Notes: generated by a model not told the origin, from the letters alone. 19,708 nucleotides of DNA from an uncultured Lachnospiraceae bacterium (GCA_910577165.1 CAJTLX010000057.1:1-19708); one strand, 5' to 3'; counted from the first letter of the stretch, positions 1 to 7,019 are shown. Made by a program: numbers and translations.

Positions 1-41
1 TGCATGGAGCTGACTGTTACTAATAGGTCGAAGGCTTGACC
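1..41 (+). rRNA. 23S ribosomal RNA, 3' end only
   Basis: The first 41 bases match the conserved 3' end of bacterial 23S rRNA: the segment GCTGACTGTTACTAATAGG and the closing GGCTTGACC. The rest of the gene lies upstream of the window. The exact 3' end cannot be fixed from sequence alone; the usual end is at or just after the GACC. The next 44 bases (42-85) are a spacer with no 5S gene. Confidence 0.9.
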
Positions 42-85
42 GAAAGGTTTAGTTTATTTTGGATTTCCTTTCAATGTGTAAGTAT

Positions 86-157
86 TCCTCGATAGCTCAA
101 TGGTAGAGCACACGGCTGTTAACCGTGGGGTTGTTGGTTCGAGCCCAACTCGGGGAG
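86..157 (+). tRNA. tRNA-Asn (anticodon GTT)
   Basis: The sequence folds as a standard cloverleaf. The acceptor stem TCCTCGA pairs with TCGGGGA with one G-T wobble, the anticodon stem CACGG pairs with CCGTG, and the anticodon GTT is at 118-120. The T arm contains GGTTCGAGCCC. The discriminator base is G157 and CCA is not encoded. It follows the 23S gene by 44 bases and is probably cotranscribed with the rRNA. A run of seven T starts at 158, and the overlapping AACT/AGTT pairing there may end the transcript. Confidence 0.95.
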
Positions 158-173
158 TTTTTTTATATTTAGC

Positions 174-201
174 TTGTGAATTTTGCTTTTTATGCTATGA
201 T
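174..201 (+). promoter_or_regulatory. possible promoter for tRNA-Cys
   Basis: TTGTGA at 174-179 and TATGAT at 196-201 are 16 bp apart, acceptable for a sigma-A promoter. Transcription would start about 40 bases before tRNA-Cys. An 8-bp inverted repeat (TATGCTAT/ATAGCATA) overlaps the -10. Readthrough from the rRNA operon is the alternative. Confidence 0.4.
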
Positions 202-250
202 AGAAGTATAGCATAGAGAAGAATAGCATATAATTTAATTAGATAGTTAT

Positions 251-321
251 GGCGACTTAGCCAAGTGGTAAGGCGTGGGACTGCAACTCCCTGATCGGCG
301 GTTCAAATCCGCCAGTCGCCT
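251..321 (+). tRNA. tRNA-Cys (anticodon GCA)
   Basis: The acceptor stem GGCGACT pairs perfectly with AGTCGCC, the anticodon GCA is at 283-285 within the loop CTGCAAC, and the T arm is GGCGG-TTCAAAT-CCGCC. The discriminator is T321 and CCA is not encoded. An intrinsic terminator follows at once. An integrase remnant lies 293 bases downstream and points towards this tRNA, so the tRNA 3' end is a candidate attachment site. I did not see a second copy of the tRNA 3' end in the window. Confidence 0.95.
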
Positions 322-325
322 CTTG

Positions 326-352
326 AAAACTCCAAGGAATTGGAGTTTTTTT
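326..352 (+). terminator. intrinsic terminator after tRNA-Cys
   Basis: AAAACTCCAA pairs perfectly with TTGGAGTTTT around a GGAA loop, and the 3' arm runs into a T tract. Confidence 0.85.
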
Positions 353-395
353 ATTGCCTGTAACACCAGGATACACCGGCTTGAATGTGTAAGCT

Positions 396-429
396 CCCCT
401 TCAAAAATCCTGAAAAACAGGGGTTTTTT
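396..429 (+). terminator. second intrinsic terminator
   Basis: CCCCT (396-400) can pair with AGGGG (419-423), or CCTG with CAGG around a loop of five A. Either way the hairpin runs into six T. It lies 45 bases after the first terminator and would act as a backup for the rRNA/tRNA transcript. Confidence 0.65.
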
Positions 430-516
430 GTTACCCGATCTTTTTTCATTGTCCTTTCAGACCTAGGCCTCTGTTCTTTTTTTGTTATTTTTTCTATATT
501 CCATTTTTTTACAAGC

Positions 517-536
517 ACCGTTTAAGACCGTTTAAA
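517..536. repeat. 10-bp tandem direct repeat
   Basis: ACCGTTTAAG is followed immediately by ACCGTTTAAA. The pair lies about 80 bases beyond the 3' end of the integrase remnant, where arm-type integrase sites of mobile elements usually occur. That role is inference. Confidence 0.6.
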
Positions 537-562
537 ATCGAATAAAATTTTTTCATAAGGTG

Positions 563-628
563 GTAGACCAGTGGAAAGGCATAGGTCTTATAACAAGTGG
601 GAAAACATAGGTTTTATAATTGGTCTAC
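563..628. repeat. inverted repeat enclosing two 23-bp direct repeats at the integrase 3' end
   Basis: GTAGACCA (563-570) and TGGTCTAC (621-628) are perfect inverted repeats. Between them are two imperfect 23-bp direct repeats, at 571-593 and 597-619, with 19 of 23 positions identical and a 26-bp period; both contain CATAGG-T-TTATAA. The integrase stop codon (614-616) lies inside the second copy. Position and shape suggest recombination or arm-type binding sites of the element. This is inference; a hairpin formed by a minus-strand transcript is an alternative. Confidence 0.55.
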
Positions 629-1474
629 TAAATCATGTTTTCCATTGGTATCCGTATGAAGGTATGTCTTAATAACGACCTTGTAGTCATCCCCCAGCAG
701 TTCGGCCACTGCTTTTATATCCTGATGACTTGATGTTTTACTAAGTAGTCTTGTTGCAAAGGTATGTCTTAGTGAATGAGTGCCATAATGGGGCAGTCCG
801 CATTTTCGTAAAATTCTGTCGAGAGTTTCCTGTATATTCCGGCTGGTAGGGAAATTGCCAGTATTGGTACAGACAATCAAGTCATCCCGGATCTGATGCT
901 GGTTGTAGGTATCCAGCATAATGTCCAGACATTTCAGGGCTTCCTAATTTAGGGGGATTACCCTGTTGCTTCGGGGATACTTTGGCGGCGTGATAATCTG
1001 GGTGTAATGTTTTGAAATACGTTTATCCCTATTTTTCACATTGCTGACCGTTTCGGAAATGTGGATGCTTTTACGGCCTTCCATGTCCTGTTGGATTCCG
1101 TTCTTGGAAAGGGCTAAAAGTTCACCTTCCCTTAGTCCGGTATTTAAAACAAAGACAATTGCCGGCCCATAGCGGTAATTAAGTGTTCCATCGGGTTTAT
1201 AAGAAAGAGCCACATCTTTAATCATCGCGATGGATTCCTCTGGTATAATCTGAATTTGCTTTGTTTTTACTCCGACTGCTGACTCATCAGGCATTTCAAC
1301 GGTAAGAAACGGATCATAGGTCTTGGGAAGATCCTTTTCTGTTTTCCCATATTTAATCATGGAATGCAAAAAAAGATATACTTTTCTGATTGTGGAGTAA
1401 CTGTAGTTTGGTTGCATCTCGTCAAGTAGTCTCTGAATATCGGAGGCTTTCAAAATTTCTTTTGATTCTTTCAA
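614..1474 (-). pseudogene. tyrosine recombinase/integrase, N-terminally truncated and broken by an in-frame amber codon
   Basis: Two minus-strand segments in one frame are separated only by TAG at 944-946, followed by eight further sense codons before the next ATG. The upstream part holds the end of the core-binding domain and the first catalytic arginine in NTGLREGELLAL, plus a likely catalytic lysine in TPPKYPRSNRVIPLN. The downstream part holds the H-x-x-R box HSLRHTFATRLL and the nucleophilic tyrosine in KTYLHT. Together they make about 287 codons, roughly 90-100 short of a full phage or ICE integrase: the arm-binding domain and half of the core-binding domain are missing. The open frame begins at a TTG (1472-1474) directly after an in-frame TAA, so there is no credible start. 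The gene points towards tRNA-Cys, as in tRNA-integrated islands. It should be inactive unless the amber codon is suppressed. Confidence 0.85.
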
Positions 1475-1478
1475 TTAT

Positions 1479-1757
1479 CTACTTGACTTTTAATAGTTGG
1501 TCTTTCTTTTTTATATTTTGGGGAAGACGTTCCATGAAAAGCTCATCCATTGCCAACCCGAATTCTTCCGTCAGAGCCACAAACACATGGGTGGGCGGAA
1601 GGCATTTGGCATTTTCATACCGTGAGATGCTTTTCTGGGTGACTCCCAGCTTTTTTGCGAGCATTTTCTGGGAAAAACAGGGGCTACGTGACATACGCAG
1701 GTACCGCAGGTTCCTTGCCAGACAGTTTCTTAATTGCTGTTCTTTCTGGTAATTCAT
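1479..1757 (-). CDS. small XRE-family HTH regulator, 92 aa
   Basis: This is a Cro/cI-type helix-turn-helix protein. The HTH covers about residues 14-70, with QKMLAKKLGVTQKSISRYEN as its core and PPTHVFVALTEEFGLAMDELF as the closing helices. The ATG at 1755-1757 follows a GAAGGGGG ribosome site. The gene ends four bases before the truncated integrase frame and in a different frame, so both may come from the same element, with material lost between them. By analogy with phage and ICE control genes it may have regulated the integrase; that is inference. A 10-bp inverted repeat about 45 bases upstream (1801-1837) could be its operator. The frame is intact, but its host element is not. Confidence 0.7.
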   Translation of the reverse strand: MNYQKEQQLRNCLARNLRYLRMSRSPCFSQKMLAKKLGVTQKSISRYENAKCLPPTHVFVALTEEFGLAMDELFMERLPQNIKKKDQLLKVK

Positions 1758-1800
1758 AGGTATGCCCCCTTCCTATGCGGCGAATTTTTGCTCCAGACAG

Positions 1801-1837
1801 CAGGCATTCCTGTGGGTCTTCTGGTAAGGAATGCCTG
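1801..1837. repeat. 10-bp perfect inverted repeat upstream of the XRE gene
   Basis: CAGGCATTCC (1801-1810) and GGAATGCCTG (1828-1837) are perfect inverted repeats with a 17-base gap. No T tract follows on either strand, so a terminator is unlikely. It sits in the 5' region of the minus-strand XRE gene and could be a regulator site or an element scar. Confidence 0.45.
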
Positions 1838-1841
1838 AGCG

Positions 1842-2084
1842 GTGAAAACGGCAGAAGGGTATGCCGTTTCAGAACCTGGATCGCTTTTAAAGGAATGGGT
1901 CAGTATTTATGGTAAGAAAGAGATATTTTCATATTCCTGCTACAGTCTGGACAGTCCTTCTGTTTTTGAAGGGAAGCTCCGGATACTGAAACTCATCATT
2001 GCAAATTTATCTGGACAGCCTACAGTTGAAGGGGCGAGGGAAGAAATGGCAGAAGCTGTCCTGAAGAGGAAGATCATCCAATAA
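1842..2084 (+). CDS. hypothetical ORF, 80 aa, doubtful
   Basis: I do not recognise this product. The frame opens at a GTG with no clear ribosome site and ends seven bases before the degenerate start of rhaB. The sequence is mildly amphipathic with no membrane segment; its second half (FEGKLRILKLIIANLSGQP and an Ala/Glu-rich end) reads like protein. It may be the 3' end of a gene cut by the rearrangement that joined the integrase element to the rhamnose genes, or a chance frame. No function is proposed. Confidence 0.25.
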   Translation: MKTAEGYAVSEPGSLLKEWVSIYGKKEIFSYSCYSLDSPSVFEGKLRILKLIIANLSGQPTVEGAREEMAEAVLKRKIIQ

Positions 2085-2111
2085 TAAAAGATGAAGATTT
2101 AAAAAGCAGTA

Positions 2112-3506
2112 TTGATTACTCAGAGGGACAAAAGGAAGCAGCATATTCTGGCACATATGGAGCGGGGGAAGATCGTTTTGGAGGAGATACACCGCTTTCC
2201 GAACCGGATGTTTGAGAAGGACGGGGAACTTTGCTGGGATGTGGAGCAGCTTTTTAGGGAAATCAAGGCAGGAATGCGAGCCTGTGCGGATGCGGGAAAA
2301 ATTCCGGTCAGTATGGGGATTGATACATGGGGTGTTGATTTTGTGTTGCTGGATGCCAATGGTGAGCGGATGGGAAATGCAGTTGCCTACCGGGATAAAA
2401 GGACGGATGGAGTGGACAAGTGGGTTTACCAGATAGTTCCAGAACAAGAATTATATCGGCGGACGGGAATACAGAAGCAGAATTTTAATACGATTTATCA
2501 GCTTATGGCACTACAGAGGAAAAGGAGGAAGGAACTAGAGCAGGCGAAGGCACTCCTGATGATTCCGGATTATTTCCATTATTTATTGACAGGCATTATG
2601 GCGAGTGAGTATACGATTGCAACGACAAGCCAGTTGATCAATCCAGAAACCAAACAATGGGATAGGGAATTGATAGAGGCACTGGGATTTGATGGGAAAA
2701 TTTTTAAGGAAATCCGGCAACCGGGCAGTATACTTGGGGAATTAAAGGAAGAGATAAAAGAAGAAGTTGGCTTTAATTGTAAGGTGGTACTTCCGGCGGA
2801 ACATGATACGGCTTCCGCTGTGATGGCAGTGCCGATATGTAAGGAAGAGTCGGAGGCAAGTATTCTCTACATCAGTTCCGGCACTTGGTCGTTGCTTGGG
2901 ACGGAGCTTTTTACCGCGGATTGTTCTGAGCAGAGCAGAATATACAATTTTACAAATGAAGGCGGCTATGATTATCGTTTCCGCTATTTAAAAAACATTA
3001 TGGGGTTGTGGATGATACAGTCCGTGAAACGGGAGATTGGCGCGGATTATAGCTTTGCTGAAATCTGTACTATGGCGGAGGGCAGACAGATTACCTCCGT
3101 GGTGGACTGCGATGCGCAGCGTTTTTTAAGCCCGGAGAATATGACGCGGGAGATACGAAAAGCCTGTGAGGAGTCCGGACAGCAGGTGCCGCAGGATCTT
3201 GCGGAGACGGCAGCGGTAATTTACCACAGCCTTGCCCTATGTTATGCGCAGGCAGCGCAGAAATTGGAGGAACTTACAGGAAAGCAGTTTTCACAGATTC
3301 ATATTATTGGCGGCGGGTCGAATGCGGATTATCTAAATCAGCTTACGGCACAGGTGGCGGGAATATGTGTGTTGGCTGGACCGACAGAAGCGACAGCAAT
3401 CGGGAATGCAATCGCTCAGATGATTGCGGACGGGGTGTGGGAGGACTTGGCGGAGGCAAGGGAATGTGTTTACCGCTCATTTTCAGTGCGTAGATTTTTA
3501 CCATAA
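2112..3506 (+). CDS. rhaB: rhamnulokinase, N-terminal nucleotide-binding motif lost; probable pseudogene
   Basis: RhaB phosphorylates L-rhamnulose with ATP, the second step of rhamnose breakdown. From about residue 20 the protein is a clear FGGY-family rhamnulokinase: GIDTWGVDF at 69-77, PAEHDTASAV near 230 with the likely catalytic Asp, SSGTWSLLG, NFTNEGGYDYRFRYLKNI, and the C-terminal IHIIGGGSNADYLNQL and GPTEATAIGN. The 5' end is abnormal. The family's opening segment, of the form DIGASSGR, which contacts phosphate, is replaced by an unrelated sequence. The frame can start only at a TTG (2112) without a ribosome site, and an ATG at 2091 in the same frame meets TAA at 2100. In the +1 frame, KKQY (2101-2112) and G-S-S (2134-2142) still recall the normal N-terminus, which suggests small indels. 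At 464 aa it is about 20 residues short of E. coli RhaB. It heads a rhaB-rhaA-rhaD series. An inactive kinase is likely. Confidence 0.8.
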   Translation: MITQRDKRKQHILAHMERGKIVLEEIHRFPNRMFEKDGELCWDVEQLFREIKAGMRACADAGKIPVSMGIDTWGVDFVLLDANGERMGNAVAYRDKRTDGVDKWVYQIVPEQELYRRTGIQKQNFNTIYQLMALQRKRRKELEQAKALLMIPDYFHYLLTGIMASEYTIATTSQLINPETKQWDRELIEALGFDGKIFKEIRQPGSILGELKEEIKEEVGFNCKVVLPAEHDTASAVMAVPICKEESEASILYISSGTWSLLGTELFTADCSEQSRIYNFTNEGGYDYRFRYLKNIMGLWMIQSVKREIGADYSFAEICTMAEGRQITSVVDCDAQRFLSPENMTREIRKACEESGQQVPQDLAETAAVIYHSLALCYAQAAQKLEELTGKQFSQIHIIGGGSNADYLNQLTAQVAGICVLAGPTEATAIGNAIAQMIADGVWEDLAEARECVYRSFSVRRFLP

Positions 3507-3528
3507 AAGTAAAGAAACGACTTTACTT
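3507..3528 (+). repeat. hairpin after rhaB
   Basis: AAGTAAAG and CTTTACTT are perfect inverted repeats with a six-base loop, directly after the rhaB stop. No T tract follows, so it is at most a weak terminator or an mRNA 3'-end stabiliser between rhaB and rhaA. Confidence 0.35.
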
Positions 3529-3706
3529 GTAGCAAAATAAAAAAAGTAGCATAATCTCTTGGAATTTATCGTTAGAAAATAGTGGTTTTTGATTTGCATT
3601 TTTCATAAAAAGTGGAAAGATTTATGAGAATGGAGGTTTGGAAATTGCATCAAATATGGTGTGGAGATTCCGAGAGTCTATCAGCATAAAAAGGGGGATA
3701 AAATAA

Positions 3707-4978
3707 ATGGACAAAAAGGAAGCATATTTATCTGCGAAAGAGCTGTATGCCGCCCTCGGCGTGGATACGGATGCAGCGATTATGCAGTTGAAGGAGGTAC
3801 CAGTTTCCCTGCATTGCTGGCAGGGGGATGATGTCACGGGTTTTGACCATGACGGACCGCTGACCGGGGGCATCCAGACGACGGGCAATTACCCGGGCAA
3901 GGCGCGCACACCGCAAGAACTGATGCAGGACATGGATCAGGCGTTGAAATTGATGCCAGGTAAAAAGAAACTCAACCTTCATGCGAGCTATGCAATTTTT
4001 GAAGATGGGGAGTTTGTGGATCGCGACCGGATAGAGCCAAAGCACTTTGCGAAGTGGGTTGCGTTTGCGAAAGAGAGGAATATGGGAATTGATTTTAACC
4101 CGACCTTCTTTTCGCACGACAGGGTGAAGGATGGTTTGACCCTTTCAAGCCCGGATAAGGAAACGAGAAAATTTTGGATTGACCACGGAAAGGCATGCAT
4201 CCGGATCTCAGAGTATTTTGCGAAGGAAACGGGGATACCATGTGTGATGAATATTTGGACGGGAGACGGCTACAAAGACATCCCGGCGGATCGCTTAGGA
4301 CCAAGACTGCGTTACCGGGATTCGCTGGAGCAGATTTTGACGGAGCCATTTGACAAGAATTTAGTAAAGCCTTGCGTGGAGTCCAAGGTGTTTGGCATTG
4401 GTGTGGAATCCTACACTGTGGGTTCGGCGGAGTTTGCGTTAAGTTTTGCGGCTTCCCACGACGGCTGTCTGCCACTGATGGATAACGGACATTACCACCC
4501 AACGGAAATGGTATCGAACAAGATTCCGGCACTTTTGGTATTTTTCCCGGAGATTGCGTTGCACATCACACGTCCTGTACGTTGGGACAGTGACCATGTG
4601 GTACTCTTTGATGATGAGACGCGGGAGATGGCAAAGGAGATTGTGCGCAGCAATGCGTTGGGGCGCGTCCATATGGCACTGGATTATTTTGATGCCGGGA
4701 TCAACCGGATCGCCGCGTGGGCGGTTGGTTTTCGTAGCTGGCAGAAGGCACTGTTAAACGCGCTTTGCACGCCGAACGAGAAGCTTAAGGCATTGCAGGA
4801 GGAGAACCGGATGACGGAGCTGATGATCTTGCAGGAGGAGATGAAGACCTGCCCATTCGGCGCGGTCTGGGATGAATATTGCAGGCAGTGCGGTGCGCCG
4901 GAGGATCATACATGGTTTGGGGAAATTGTGCGTTATGAGAAGGAAGTTTTAAGCCTCCGTCCTGGAATGGGGAAATAA
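3707..4978 (+). CDS. rhaA: L-rhamnose isomerase
   Basis: RhaA converts L-rhamnose to L-rhamnulose in the cytoplasm, using divalent metal. The 423-aa length is close to the 419 aa of the E. coli enzyme. Metal ligands fit the known family pattern: E234 in GVESYTVGS, D259 and H262 in LPLMDNGHYHP, H286 in LHITRP, D294 and D296 in RWDSDH, and D326 in ALDYFDA. Other conserved segments are SLHCWQGDDV near the N-terminus and FNPTFFSHD. The ATG at 3707 follows AGGGGG at a suitable distance. A gap of 200 bases separates it from rhaB, long enough for its own promoter, but I found none convincing. rhaD follows 49 bases later. No frame damage is visible. Confidence 0.97.
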   Translation: MDKKEAYLSAKELYAALGVDTDAAIMQLKEVPVSLHCWQGDDVTGFDHDGPLTGGIQTTGNYPGKARTPQELMQDMDQALKLMPGKKKLNLHASYAIFEDGEFVDRDRIEPKHFAKWVAFAKERNMGIDFNPTFFSHDRVKDGLTLSSPDKETRKFWIDHGKACIRISEYFAKETGIPCVMNIWTGDGYKDIPADRLGPRLRYRDSLEQILTEPFDKNLVKPCVESKVFGIGVESYTVGSAEFALSFAASHDGCLPLMDNGHYHPTEMVSNKIPALLVFFPEIALHITRPVRWDSDHVVLFDDETREMAKEIVRSNALGRVHMALDYFDAGINRIAAWAVGFRSWQKALLNALCTPNEKLKALQEENRMTELMILQEEMKTCPFGAVWDEYCRQCGAPEDHTWFGEIVRYEKEVLSLRPGMGK

Positions 4979-5027
4979 ATCATTTGGAATAAAAACGGGG
5001 GAACATATTTATTTTTGAGGATTGGAG

Positions 5028-5867
5028 ATGGACAGGATGAAATTTTTGGAGGCAGAATTTGTGCAGGGCTTTATCCGTATGGCAAAGGACGGATGGGAGC
5101 AGGGATGGCATGAGAGGAACGGCGGAAATCTTTCCTACCGCGTGAAAGAGGATGAGGTCGCGCTGGTAGAGGAAAATTTTGACAGGAAGGAATGGCAACC
5201 GATCGGCACCGCTGTGCCAAAACTTGCCAGACAATATTTCTTAGTTACAGGAAGTGGAAAATTTTTCCGAAATGTGGCAATCAAGACGGAGGATTCGATC
5301 TGTATGATTGAGTTGGACGATAAAGGCGAGAATTACCGGATTGTCTGGGGATTGGCGGGCGGCGGGCGACCAACTTCGGAACTGCCGTCGCACCTGATGA
5401 ACCATGAGGTGAAGATGCGGGTGACGAATGGGAAATATCGTGTGATTTACCATGCGCATCCGGCCAATATTATCGCGCTGACTTTTGTGCTGCCGCTTAA
5501 CGATGCGGTTTTCACCCGTGAATTGTGGGAGATGGCAACGGAGTGCCCAGTAGTCTTTCCAGGCGGGATCGGTGTGGTGCCATGGATGGTGCCGGGCGGC
5601 AGGGAGATCGCCGTGGAAACCAGCAAGCTGATGGAACGTTATGATGTGGCAGTATGGGCGCACCACGGGCTGTTTGCGGCGGGGGAGGATTTTGATTTGA
5701 CTTTCGGGCTGATGCATACGGTGGAAAAATCGGCGGAGATTTTGGTCAAGGTACTTTCCATGCAGCAGGGCAAGCGTCAGACCATAAAGGTGGAAGAATT
5801 CCGAGATTTAGCGAAGGCCTTTGGGGGGGAGCTGCCAGAGGAATTTCTGTATGAAAAAGAAGAGTGA
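5028..5867 (+). CDS. rhaD: rhamnulose-1-phosphate aldolase
   Basis: RhaD cleaves L-rhamnulose 1-phosphate into dihydroxyacetone phosphate and L-lactaldehyde. It is a class II, zinc-dependent aldolase of the AraD/FucA family. With the start used here, the likely catalytic Glu is E118 in RPTSELPSHL, and the zinc histidines are H142 and H144 in YHAHPAN and a third in WAHHGLFAAG (H212/H213). NGGNLSYRV near residue 31 is the usual N-terminal motif. I chose ATG 5028 because GAGG at 5017-5020 lies seven bases upstream; an in-frame TTG at 5022 and an ATG at 5037 are alternatives. The 279-aa length is near the 274 aa of E. coli RhaD. It is the last gene of the rhamnose series; no transporter or rhamnose regulator is visible here. 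Confidence 0.95.
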   Translation: MDRMKFLEAEFVQGFIRMAKDGWEQGWHERNGGNLSYRVKEDEVALVEENFDRKEWQPIGTAVPKLARQYFLVTGSGKFFRNVAIKTEDSICMIELDDKGENYRIVWGLAGGGRPTSELPSHLMNHEVKMRVTNGKYRVIYHAHPANIIALTFVLPLNDAVFTRELWEMATECPVVFPGGIGVVPWMVPGGREIAVETSKLMERYDVAVWAHHGLFAAGEDFDLTFGLMHTVEKSAEILVKVLSMQQGKRQTIKVEEFRDLAKAFGGELPEEFLYEKEE

Positions 5868-5918
5868 GGGTAAAAGTAGGTTAGGACGAAAAGGATATAA
5901 CAATTAAACTATTAAAAA

Positions 5919-5953
5919 AGAAGAGAACAGACTTTCATAAGCTGTTCTCTTCT
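5919..5953 (-). terminator. intrinsic terminator of the HTH-PRTase gene
   Basis: AGAAGAGAACAG (5919-5930) and CTGTTCTCTTCT (5942-5953) form a 12-bp perfect stem. On the minus strand the hairpin runs into a T tract (complement of the A run at 5914-5919). On the plus strand no T tract follows, so it mainly serves the minus-strand gene, though the hairpin also lies 50 bases after rhaD. Confidence 0.75.
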
Positions 5954-5992
5954 AAGAACTTTCCCCTACTCGATTTCGCTGTTCTTTAAATA

Positions 5993-6766
5993 TTAGATAA
6001 TTCCATCTTTAAGTGCGCAGATAATATCCTCGTCATGAATTACGGACAATACTTTGGTTTTGTAAGTTTTTTCCAAAAGTATAGCTCCTTCTTCCCTCTG
6101 CGCGATAACTAAAATTGCGGCAATTGTCTTTGTCCGGTCAATCAAAAATTCTATTCGCTCATTTAACGTTTGTCCACTTGAAATCAAGTCATCAATTATA
6201 ATAATACGCTCCCCTGGCTCCGGCATATGCCCGCAAAAAATACGTCCGCGGCTGTCCTTTACCTTGCGGTCGTGGCAGAAATTCGTGGTGATACCGTATT
6301 TTTGGTAGAGGGCAATCGCAGTTGCAGCGGCAAAGGAAATGCCATGGTATGCCATGCCGACAATACAGTCAAACTCAATATGGTTTTCGCGGATACAGTC
6401 AGCAAAAAATTCTCCAAGTTTTGCAATTTGTGCGTTGGTGCAGAAATTTTCGCTGTTGATATAGTAATTTGAATGACCGCCCGCTTTAAGCGTATAATTC
6501 CCGAAGGTCAAAACCCCGGTATCCGCCATAAAGCGGATAAAACGTTCCTTGTTGGTCATGGCCTGGAGCTTAAAGCCAAAAAGTTCATCGATGCTGGTGC
6601 CAAAGTAGTTGGCGATCGCAGGGAGCAGGGCAATATCCGGCTGTGAGGAATTGTTTTCCCATTTGCTGACTGCCTGGTAGGAGATGTGGAGTGCATTGGC
6701 CAACTCCTCCTGTGTAATGTTTTTGGTTTTGCGAAGCAAACGAATATTTGTGCCGATCTCTTCCAT
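5993..6766 (-). CDS. XRE HTH domain fused to an orotate-phosphoribosyltransferase-like domain
   Basis: Residues 6-64 are an XRE helix-turn-helix (IRLLRKTKNITQEELANAL, then ISYQAVSKWEN and a final IDELFGFK). Residues ~73-257 look like a PyrE-type phosphoribosyltransferase: GVLTFGNYTLKAGGHSNYY at 84-102, AQIAKLGEFFADCI, and the PRPP-binding loop IIDDLISSGQTL at 190-201. In the catalytic flexible loop the RKxKD part is kept (168-171), but the HGEGG that usually follows reads SRGRI, so catalysis may be lost while ligand binding remains. B. subtilis PurR, a DNA-binding protein with a noncatalytic PRTase domain that senses PRPP, is a precedent in a different architecture. I chose ATG 6766 because AAAGGAG precedes it; the longer upstream frame is leader. 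The gene is monocistronic and converges on rhaD. A PRPP- or pyrimidine-responsive regulator is inferred. Confidence 0.85.
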   Translation of the reverse strand: MEEIGTNIRLLRKTKNITQEELANALHISYQAVSKWENNSSQPDIALLPAIANYFGTSIDELFGFKLQAMTNKERFIRFMADTGVLTFGNYTLKAGGHSNYYINSENFCTNAQIAKLGEFFADCIRENHIEFDCIVGMAYHGISFAAATAIALYQKYGITTNFCHDRKVKDSRGRIFCGHMPEPGERIIIIDDLISSGQTLNERIEFLIDRTKTIAAILVIAQREEGAILLEKTYKTKVLSVIHDEDIICALKDGII

Positions 6767-6817
6767 TGAAAAACTCCTTTCTTTTTTAAATATTCCCTCT
6801 AGAAGGAAATGCGCATT

Positions 6818-6899
6818 TATCGCAATGATACAGAGATAAAAAGGAGATAGCAAAAAATTTATCTCTGCGATAGTTGTTGGACAATACGGATAAACCGTA
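6818..6899 (-). promoter_or_regulatory. structured 5' leader of the HTH-PRTase gene
   Basis: The untranslated leader of about 160 bases has nested inverted repeats. CAGAGATAAA (6831-6840) pairs with TTTATCTCTG (6858-6867), TATCGCA (6818-6824) with TGCGATA (6866-6872), and TACGG with CCGTA at 6885-6899. GAGATA inside the loop of the large hairpin could pair with the TATCTC of its 3' arm, giving an alternative fold. I do not recognise a known riboswitch. Confidence 0.45.
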
Positions 6900-6930
6900 A
6901 TGCGCAATATAATGTTCTGCAGATATTTAA

Positions 6931-6959
6931 ATTATAGCGGATAGAAAGGAGTTTCACAA
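6931..6959 (-). promoter_or_regulatory. promoter of the HTH-PRTase gene
   Basis: Read on the minus strand, TTGTGA (6959-6954) and TATAAT (6936-6931) are separated by 17 bp, close to the sigma-A consensus. The transcript would start near 6924, leaving a leader of roughly 155-160 bases before ATG 6766. Confidence 0.65.
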
Positions 6960-7019
6960 TAACGCTGCAATATAGTTTTTCTCAAGCAGGAGTTGAGTGC
7001 GGGGATGGGAATATATTTT

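Noticed and set aside
3623..3706. Short protein-like frame before rhaA (KYGVEIPRVYQHK)
   Set aside because: It has no start codon, follows a stop and is too short to assign; it may be a remnant, but nothing supports it.
4095..4532. Minus-strand frame of 145 aa inside rhaA
   Set aside because: It lies wholly opposite rhaA, has no ribosome site, and its composition is that of a shadow frame.
5241..5717. Minus-strand frame of 158 aa inside rhaD
   Set aside because: It is a shadow of rhaD, rich in His, Arg and Pro, with no domain.
6767..6907. N-terminal extension of the HTH-PRTase protein
   Set aside because: The extension has no ribosome site and covers the hairpin-rich leader; AAAGGAG points to ATG 6766.
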